In this document: one piece after another, positions 58,040 to 64,000 of the stretch
How positions within the stretch are numbered: the first letter of the stretch is position 1
Layout: every line of letters starts with the position of its first letter
Assembly: GCF_900105355.1 (NCBI RefSeq)
Contig: NZ_FNSC01000001.1
Location: 4,712,001-4,776,000, forward strand
Length of the DNA: 64,000 bases
Source: Pseudomonas anguilliseptica
GTDB lineage: Bacteria > Pseudomonadota > Gammaproteobacteria > Pseudomonadales > Pseudomonadaceae
Direction: 5' to 3'
Program-made: the position numbers and the translations under genes
Notes under the pieces: model-generated
Seen by the model: the letters and a program-made list of their open reading frames with translations, nothing else
What the model was told of the DNA's origin: nothing
Databases searched by the model: none

Positions 58040-58225
58040 TTACTTGTCCAGGCGCTCGTCGACGTTGAGGGTGCGGGCTTCGGTTTCCAGCATCACCGGG
58101 ATGCCATCGCGAACCGGGAAAGCCAGTGCGTCGGCCTTGCAGATCAGCTCACTCTTGTCAGCGGCGAGCTTCAGCGGGCCCTTGCACAGTGGGCAGGCGA
58201 GAATGTCGAGTAGTTTCGGGTCCAT
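58040..58225 (-). CDS. ycaR: Trm112/YcaR family small protein
   Basis: 61 residues: [20 protein letters not shown], one CxxC pair, then [20 protein letters not shown] with a single further cysteine. AAGGAT upstream. The family is usually next to kdsB and lpxK; its job in this context is unclear. The start at 58225 is chosen over longer readings. Confidence 0.92.
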   Translation of the reverse strand: MDPKLLDILACPLCKGPLKLAADKSELICKADALAFPVRDGIPVMLETEARTLNVDERLDK

Positions 58226-58286
58226 GAGAGATCCTTGATAGGAAGCAGCAGCTGAGACGGACGAGGCCGCCGAATGATCAGAACAG

Positions 58287-59288
58287 TCAGGCGCGCGGCA
58301 CAAGACGCTGCAATTGCTGATCAAACCAGGCAACAAACGCGGCCGAAGGCTCGGCATCCACCGCCAGGTACCACCAATCGTCAGCCGCAAAGGCACGGCA
58401 CTTGACCGCATCCTTTTCCGTCATCAACACCGGCAGCGCCGGGCTGAAATTCAGCAACTCGGCGCTGTACGGCGCGTGGTCGGCAAAGGCATGCGCGACA
58501 GGCCGCCAGTGTAGCCCTTCGAGGGTATTGAAGAAACGCTGCGGATTGCCAATACCGGCGACCGCATGCAGGGCCTGACCAGCAGGAAAATAGTTCAGAG
58601 GGTGCTGCTCGCCACTGCGCAGATTGACCAAGGTACGCGGCTGCAGGGTAAAGCCGTAGCCTTCCTGCGGATCGCTGGACGCGCCGTTATACAGCAGCGC
58701 ATCCACGCCCTGCAGACGCTCTACCGGCTCACGTAAAGGGCCGGCAGGCAGGCAATGGCGATTACCCAAGCCGCGCGCCGCATCGATCAGCACCAGCTCG
58801 AGATCTCGGGCCAGACGGTAGTGTTGCAAGCCATCGTCACTGAGGATCAGGTCCAGCGGTTCGTCTGCCAGCAGGGCCGCCACAGCACGTCCGCGATCAG
58901 GATCAATCATCAGCGGCACGCCGCTACGCTGCACAATCAGCAGCGGCTCATCACCGGCCACGCGTGCGGTTTGATCAGCCTGCACGCGCCAGGGCAGCTG
59001 CGGCGGCTGCGCACCATAGCCGCGACTGACCACGCCGACGCGCAGCCCTTGCCGGCGGCAATGCTCGATCAGCCAGAGAATCATCGGGGTTTTTCCGGTG
59101 CCGCCGACAGTGATATTGCCGACCACCACGACCGGCACGGGAGCACGGTAGATCACGCCCTCACCCGCCAGAAAACGTGCGCGCTTGCGCTGCACTACAG
59201 TGCGATACAGCCACTCCAGCGGACGCAGCAGGCCCAGTGCCGGATGACCGGCGTACCAGGCAGCAGTAAGGCGTGCGGAGAGGCTCAT
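58287..59288 (-). CDS. lpxK: Tetraacyldisaccharide 4'-kinase
   Basis: 333 residues. The P-loop is [68 protein letters not shown] follow. It phosphorylates lipid A precursor at the inner membrane. Confidence 0.95.
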   Translation of the reverse strand: MSLSARLTAAWYAGHPALGLLRPLEWLYRTVVQRKRARFLAGEGVIYRAPVPVVVVGNITVGGTGKTPMILWLIEHCRRQGLRVGVVSRGYGAQPPQLPWRVQADQTARVAGDEPLLIVQRSGVPLMIDPDRGRAVAALLADEPLDLILSDDGLQHYRLARDLELVLIDAARGLGNRHCLPAGPLREPVERLQGVDALLYNGASSDPQEGYGFTLQPRTLVNLRSGEQHPLNYFPAGQALHAVAGIGNPQRFFNTLEGLHWRPVAHAFADHAPYSAELLNFSPALPVLMTEKDAVKCRAFAADDWWYLAVDAEPSAAFVAWFDQQLQRLVPRA

Positions 59289-59301
59289 CAGCGGGCAACC
59301 C

Positions 59302-59730
59302 TCAAGGCGCGGCTTGCGCCTCGATGGTGGTCATGCGCAGGTGGGCAAAACCCAGCTTGCCGGCCGCATCCATGGCGGTAATCACCGCCTGATGCTGCGC
59401 CTTGGCATCGGCGCTGATGATCAGCGGTAGGCTGTTATCGCCCTCCGATTCCTTCTGCAACGCTGCCATCAGGCTTTCCAGATCACTTTTCAGCAACTGT
59501 TTGGCATTCAGCGAGTAGCTGCCATCGGCGGCAATCAGGATTTCCAGCTGCTTCAGTTCGGTCTGCTCCGGCGGTGTGCCAGTGGCGGCCTCAGGCAGAT
59601 CAACCTTGAGCTGGGTCTCACGGGTAAAGGTGGTGGTGACCACGAAGAACAGCAGCAGGATAAACACCACGTCAATCAACGAGGCCAGGTTGATCTCGAC
59701 GTTCTCCCGCGGTTTGCGCCGGAATTTCAC
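59302..59730 (-). CDS. exbD: ExbD/TolR-family protein
   Basis: 142 residues. One N-terminal membrane helix with the proton-path aspartate ([20 protein letters not shown]), then a periplasmic domain. It overlaps exbB by 4 bases. It forms a proton-driven motor with the ExbB partner. Which TonB partner it serves is unknown; its position next to lpxK and comEC is conserved. Confidence 0.9.
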   Translation of the reverse strand: MKFRRKPRENVEINLASLIDVVFILLLFFVVTTTFTRETQLKVDLPEAATGTPPEQTELKQLEILIAADGSYSLNAKQLLKSDLESLMAALQKESEGDNSLPLIISADAKAQHQAVITAMDAAGKLGFAHLRMTTIEAQAAP

Positions 59731-60359
59731 GCCTTGTCCTCGCCCATGTCGACGTCACGGTCGCCCTGCACCACTTCTACCAGGCGAATTGCCTCCTGCT
59801 CCATACCGACCACCAACTCATCGACGCGGCGTTGCAGGTAACGGTGGAAGAACAGTGCCGGAATGGCCACCATCAAACCCGCCGCCGTAGTGATCAGCGC
59901 CTTGGAAATACCGCCGGCGAGCAAGGACGCATTAGCCATGCCCGAGCCCATAAAGGAGCTGAAGATTTCGATCATGCCAAGCACCGTACCGAGCAAACCC
60001 AGCAGTGGCGCAATGCCGGCAATGGTGCCCAGGGCATTCAGGTAGCGCTCCAGGTCGTGAATCACCCGCGCGGCGGCTTCCTGGATGCACTCTTTCATGA
60101 TCTCACGACCATGTTTGGAGTTGGCCAGACCAGCGGCGAGGATCTGCCCCAACGGCGAGTTGGCGCGCAGCTCCTTGAGCTTCTGGTTATTGAGTTTTTT
60201 ATCCTTGATCCACTTCCATACCTGACCGAGCAGGTTGGGTGGCGTAATGCGGCTCGGCCGCAGCGCCCACAAGCGTTCGGCAATGATGCCGGCCGCAGCG
60301 ATAGAACACAGAATGATCGGCAGCATCATCCAGCCGCCAGCTTTAACCAGTTCCCACAC
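59727..60359 (-). CDS. exbB: MotA/TolQ/ExbB proton channel family protein
   Basis: 210 residues with three membrane segments (MLPIILCSIAAAGIIAERLW; GTIAGIAPLLGLLGTVLGMI; GGISKALITTAAGLMVAIPA). The conserved GLLGTVxGMI motif is present. Partner of the downstream ExbD. Confidence 0.9.
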   Translation of the reverse strand: MWELVKAGGWMMLPIILCSIAAAGIIAERLWALRPSRITPPNLLGQVWKWIKDKKLNNQKLKELRANSPLGQILAAGLANSKHGREIMKECIQEAAARVIHDLERYLNALGTIAGIAPLLGLLGTVLGMIEIFSSFMGSGMANASLLAGGISKALITTAAGLMVAIPALFFHRYLQRRVDELVVGMEQEAIRLVEVVQGDRDVDMGEDKA

Positions 60360-60431
60360 GGTGGCAGATCCCCTTCACAAAAGTGGCGCCACTCTAGCAT
60401 AGGGTCGCGGCCTCGCCGACCGTCGCTGTTC

Positions 60432-62657
60432 TCATTTTTCCCGCCAAAAACGTGCTCGATAGCGCAAACCCTGCGCAGGCTCGAATGCACCCAAACGAAT
60501 CCGTACCGCGCCGTGTTCGACGGTGTCGTACAGCCGCGCATCCAATGCCCGGTAACGCTCGACAACTTCGGCATGCGGATGACCAAAGGCATTGTGCGCA
60601 CCACGGGAAATCAGCGCAGCTGTAGGCCTGACCTTTGCCAGCAAGGCCGCCGAGGATGAACTGCGACTGCCATGGTGCGGTGCCAGCAGCCACTGCGCCG
60701 GCATTACCAGACCACTGTTAAGCAAGGCACGCTCAGCGTGGCTGTCGATATCACCAGTTAGCCACAGCCGCTCGCCATTGGCCTCGATGCGCAGCACGCA
60801 GGACGCCTGGTTGCCATCAATCGCACTCGCCCAACGCCAGGTACTGAATTGCACGCCATCCCACTGCCAGTGCTGACCACTGGCACAGGCTTGGGCCTGC
60901 AGTGACGGCGCGAGCTTATCCAGCTCGCCACTGAACACCTGCCTGACAGGCAGACCGCGCTTGATTGCTGTGGCGCCCCCGGCGTGATCGTTATCGGCAT
61001 GACTGATCAGCAACAGATCAAGGGCGCGAACATCCAGCGCCCGCAGAGAAGGCAGTACCACGCGCTCACCGGTATCGAACTCGCCAAAACGCGGCCCAGC
61101 GTCATACAGCAGAGCATGTGTCTGGGTGCGCACCAGCACCGCCAGCCCCTGGCCGACATCCAGCATCCACACCTCGGCTAGCCCGTGTTCAGGACGCTGC
61201 TGTGGGCTGAATAACAAGGGCAGCAGCAATAGCCCACCCAGGCTGCGCATAGGCAAAGCGGCTGGCAGGAGCAAAACCAGCGCACCCAGCGCCACCAATA
61301 GCCAGGCCCAGAATGGCAAGGCGCTAGGTAACCAAGCCGGCAACCATAGGGCCAATTGCGTCAGCAGAGAAAACAGCAAGTCCAATACCCAGCCTGCTAT
61401 CCAGAGCAGCGCAGCACCAACCCCAGGCAAGGGCAGCAATAACATACCAAGTAATGCCAGCGGCACCACCAATAACCCAACCACGGGTACCGCCACCAGG
61501 TTGGCCAAGGGACCACTGGCACTCACAGGTAAACCGAGCGCCAGCAGCAACGGCAACAAACCGATGGCCATGGCCCATTGTGCGCGCAATAAGGTGCTCC
61601 ACCAGGGCCTGACACCCAAGCGTCCGCTGAAAATCAGGATCAATAGCATCACCGCGCCAAAGGACAACCAGAAGCCAGGCTGTAAACTGGCCAGCGGTTC
61701 ACCCAGCAGCACCCCAAGTAATGCCATTAGCAGAGGCAGCCACACACCCAGGTAACGAAAACGCCAGCGCCAGAGCAGCACCAGACCGACCATCACGCAG
61801 GCGCGCTGTACCGGCACCTCAAAACCTGCCAACAACCCATAAGCCAAGGCGCCGGCAAATGCCATTGCACAAGCAAAGGGCAGCCAGGGCCAGCTGCGCG
61901 GCCAGAATCCCCAACGCGCCAAACCGGCAACCAGGCCATATAACAGCGCTGCCAACAGACCGATATGCTGACCGGATATCACCATCAGGTGCACCGTGCC
62001 GGTGTTCTGCAGCACCTGCCAATCTGCTGTCGAAAGCCCCGAATCGTCACCCAACACCAGGGCCGCCAGCGCGCCTTCGCGGCCATGTGCGGGCGCTGCC
62101 AAGAGCTGCTGACGCAAGCGGTCGCGCCAGGCCCCGGAACCACTGGCAGGGGCAATCAGCTCGCCGCTTTTCACCGTACCCGTGGCGCCGATGCGCTGCG
62201 CCAGCAGCCAGGCTTCGTAGTCGAATGCCTGAGGATTGACCAAGCCATGGGGACGCTTGAGCCGTACCGCCAGACGCCAGGTCTCGCCCGCACGCACGGC
62301 CGGCCCGTCATACCAGGCCAGGCGCAGACGCGCGGGCAATTTGTCGCGACGTGAAGCCACCTGCTCCAGCTGAAAGCGCACCACGCCCTCACCCACCTCA
62401 GGCAAGCCGACCACCTGCCCTTGCAGCCACAAGGTACGCGCATCCAACTGCCGCGCCAGACGATCATCCAGCGCCCACTGCGCCGATACGCACGCCCAAG
62501 TGAAGCCGAATAGAAACAAGGCTACGGGATAACTGCGAAACGGCAACAGCATCAAGCCAGTGATCGGCAAAAGAACCAGCAGCCAGAACGGCGGCAAGGT
62601 CGGAAGAAAGCGCAGCACCAGCAGCCCGGCCACCAGCGCGAAAACCCCTGTGCGCAT
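60432..62657 (-). CDS. comEC: DNA internalisation protein ComEC/Rec2
   Basis: 741 residues from the ATG with CGGAG 8 bases upstream; the frame opens earlier inside the IS30. N-terminal DUF4131 region, then the competence domain with about ten membrane helices (LMVISGQHIGLLAALLYGLV). A C-terminal metallo-beta-lactamase domain has LLISHADNDHAGGATAIKRG, WLTGDIDSHAE and LLAPHHGSRSSSS. It takes single-stranded DNA across the inner membrane. The native upstream region is cut off by the IS30 41 bases before the start. Confidence 0.93.
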   Translation of the reverse strand: MRTGVFALVAGLLVLRFLPTLPPFWLLVLLPITGLMLLPFRSYPVALFLFGFTWACVSAQWALDDRLARQLDARTLWLQGQVVGLPEVGEGVVRFQLEQVASRRDKLPARLRLAWYDGPAVRAGETWRLAVRLKRPHGLVNPQAFDYEAWLLAQRIGATGTVKSGELIAPASGSGAWRDRLRQQLLAAPAHGREGALAALVLGDDSGLSTADWQVLQNTGTVHLMVISGQHIGLLAALLYGLVAGLARWGFWPRSWPWLPFACAMAFAGALAYGLLAGFEVPVQRACVMVGLVLLWRWRFRYLGVWLPLLMALLGVLLGEPLASLQPGFWLSFGAVMLLILIFSGRLGVRPWWSTLLRAQWAMAIGLLPLLLALGLPVSASGPLANLVAVPVVGLLVVPLALLGMLLLPLPGVGAALLWIAGWVLDLLFSLLTQLALWLPAWLPSALPFWAWLLVALGALVLLLPAALPMRSLGGLLLLPLLFSPQQRPEHGLAEVWMLDVGQGLAVLVRTQTHALLYDAGPRFGEFDTGERVVLPSLRALDVRALDLLLISHADNDHAGGATAIKRGLPVRQVFSGELDKLAPSLQAQACASGQHWQWDGVQFSTWRWASAIDGNQASCVLRIEANGERLWLTGDIDSHAERALLNSGLVMPAQWLLAPHHGSRSSSSAALLAKVRPTAALISRGAHNAFGHPHAEVVERYRALDARLYDTVEHGAVRIRLGAFEPAQGLRYRARFWREK

Positions 62658-62697
62658 AGACTCGCTCCGTGAGTCGAATACAGGGCGGTTGCAGGAG

Positions 62698-63782
62698 CTG
62701 AGTGCAGCACGGTTATTGAATTGACGCTGGCGCATCATGCCGCATAGCCATGGCTTCTTGCATTACTTCGCTCATGACTTCGATCGGGCACTTGAAGTCG
62801 AAGCGCTTACGCGGCCGCATATTCAGTTGCAGTGCAATGGCATCCAACTGTTCTTGGCTGTGTCCCGACAAGTCTGTGCCCTTGGGCAGGTACTGGCGAA
62901 TGAGGCCGTTGATGTTTTCGTTGCTGCCGCGCTGCCAGGGGCTGTGTGGGTCGCAGAAGTAGATCGCTATGCCGGTTCTCTGGGTGATCTCGGCGTGCCG
63001 CGCCATCTCCCGGCCCTGGTCGTAGGTCATGCTCTTACGCATCGCCAGCGGCATACGATTGAGTGCGGCGCTGAAACCTTCCATCGCCGAGGTCGCCGTC
63101 GCATCGTTCATCTTGATCAGCATCAGGTAGCCACTGGTGCGTTCTACCAAGGTGCCGACCGACGAGGCGTTGGCCTTGCCCTTGATAAGGTCGCCCTCCC
63201 AGTGGCCCGGCATCAGGCGGTCTTCAATCTCCGGCGGGCGCACGTGAATACTGACCAGCTCCGGGAGCTGGCCACGTCGATCCACGCCGCCAGAGCGCGG
63301 CCTGCGCGTCGTCTTGCTTTGGCGCAGGCAGATAATCAGCTCCTTACGCAGCTCGCCGACCGGCAAGGCATAGATCGCGGTATAGATCGTCTCGCGACAG
63401 ACGTAGGCATCTCTGAGGCTGGGTATGTTCATGCTGCGCAGCTTGCCGGCAATCTGCTCGGGAGACAAACGCTCACGCAGCATATGGGTCACCAACTCGA
63501 AGCGTTCACTACCGGGCAGCAGCTTTCGCTTGGGCCGGCAGACTTGGCGCCGGGCTCTCATCTGCTGCTGCGCCGCACGGGCCGAGTAACGACCGCAGAC
63601 CTCTCGATTACGGCGCAACTCGCGACTGATAGTCGAGGGGGATCGGTTGATCAGGTGGGCAATCTTGCGCAGGCTAAAGCCTTGGGCATGACCGATTTGA
63701 ATAGTGGCGCGCTCTTCAACGCTGAGTTCGGAATAAGACATAGGGGCAGCACCGTATCGGAAAGATCAGGTGCTGCACTCAG
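62698..63782 (-). mobile_element. IS30-family insertion sequence
   Basis: 1085 bp with CTGAGTGCAGCAC (62698-62710) and its inverted copy GTGCTGCACTCAG (63770-63782) at the ends. I see no clear target duplication. It lies in the gap between divergent comEC and the DUF2062 gene. Confidence 0.85.
62713..63741 (-). CDS. IS30-family transposase
   Basis: 342 residues. The N-terminal HTH is YSELSVEERATIQIGHAQGF then SLRKIAHLINRSPSTISREL. The DDE triad is MPGHWEGDLIKGKANASSVG (D), MTYDQGREMARH (D) and PWQRGSNENINGLIRQYLPK (E). Full length. Confidence 0.94.
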   Translation of the reverse strand: MSYSELSVEERATIQIGHAQGFSLRKIAHLINRSPSTISRELRRNREVCGRYSARAAQQQMRARRQVCRPKRKLLPGSERFELVTHMLRERLSPEQIAGKLRSMNIPSLRDAYVCRETIYTAIYALPVGELRKELIICLRQSKTTRRPRSGGVDRRGQLPELVSIHVRPPEIEDRLMPGHWEGDLIKGKANASSVGTLVERTSGYLMLIKMNDATATSAMEGFSAALNRMPLAMRKSMTYDQGREMARHAEITQRTGIAIYFCDPHSPWQRGSNENINGLIRQYLPKGTDLSGHSQEQLDAIALQLNMRPRKRFDFKCPIEVMSEVMQEAMAMRHDAPASIQ

Positions 63783-63907
63783 TTTTTGCCGCCGCCCAGC
63801 ATTTAACCTATCGATCAGCTTTTGCTTATTTGCTGTCACAAAGTGTGAAAGCAGGCTGTCATCAAAGGGTGCATAATGTCGGCGCTTTTACCCGCCAGAG
63901 AGCCTTC

Positions 63908-64000
63908 ATGCCGCGTCGTTTATTCAAGCGCTACATGCCCCACCCAGACCGTATCAAGGGCAATAAATCCCTGCGCTTTCTGGGCAGCCTGATCCACGAT
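63908..64000 (+). CDS. DUF2062 domain protein (N-terminal part)
   Basis: 31 codons up to the window end: MPRRLFKRYMPHPDRIKGNK, then SLRFLGSLIHD. This is the DUF2062 N-terminus; the full protein is a small membrane protein of unknown function that lies between comEC and lolCDE in Pseudomonas. Divergent from comEC, now separated by the IS30. Confidence 0.8.
   Translation, partial: MPRRLFKRYMPHPDRIKGNKSLRFLGSLIHD

Overview
The window comes from a high-GC gammaproteobacterium, almost certainly a Pseudomonas. The strongest evidence is the block from about 37.4 kb to the end: tatD-pilZ-holB-tmk-mltG-pabC-fabF-acpP-fabG-fabD-plsX-rpmF-yceD, then maf, sppA-gph-rluC, rne, and murB-ptp-kdsB-ycaR-lpxK-exbD-exbB-comEC-DUF2062. 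This has the gene order I know from P. aeruginosa (about PA2959-PA2985). There are no rRNA or tRNA genes and no CRISPR array that I can see.

Region 1 (1-10.25 kb) is an acyclic terpene (citronellol/geraniol) utilisation cluster. A divergent TetR repressor (atuR, cut by the window edge) is followed by atuABCDEFG. AtuD makes geranyl-CoA from citronellyl-CoA, AtuC and AtuF carboxylate it, and AtuE hydrates the product; AtuB and AtuG are short-chain dehydrogenases. Two copies of a 16-bp operator-like sequence lie in the atuR-atuA gap. Almost every gap between atu genes carries a palindromic dispersed repeat.

Region 2 (10.25-21.6 kb) is accessory. It holds a decayed autotransporter copy split by an IS630 element, an intact autotransporter, a lipoprotein-like hydrolase, a decayed solute-binding protein gene, a VOC protein and a very-long-chain acyl-CoA synthetase (the likely displaced atuH). 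It ends with an operon of a VWA-domain lipoprotein, an ECF sigma factor and a putative membrane anti-sigma factor, plus a separate small lipoprotein.

Region 3 (21.6-34.2 kb) is an insertion-sequence graveyard built on two tandem RTX (calcium-binding nonapeptide) genes. RTX1 consists of about 3 near-identical ~702-bp repeats. It is split at codon 13 by two IS5 elements in tandem and also carries a 5-bp deletion. RTX2 keeps only its 3' end, cut by an IS66 element that itself holds a second IS66 with an 8-bp target duplication. An IS3 element with a frameshifted transposase then removes all but about 25 codons of a radical-SAM gene.

Region 4 (34.2-37.3 kb) holds moaA, a TetR regulator, a class V aminotransferase and a structured intergenic stretch that may encode a small RNA.

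Region 5 (37.4-64 kb) is the conserved housekeeping block: fatty acid and phospholipid synthesis, DNA replication, cell wall and LPS precursors, RNase E and pseudouridylation. It is interrupted by an IS5 copy between yceD and maf and an IS30 between comEC and the DUF2062 gene. I found no coherent undescribed system. The best leads are the RTX-only repeat protein locus and its rearrangements, the near-leaderless yceD promoter, the intergenic repeat families and the small-RNA candidate.
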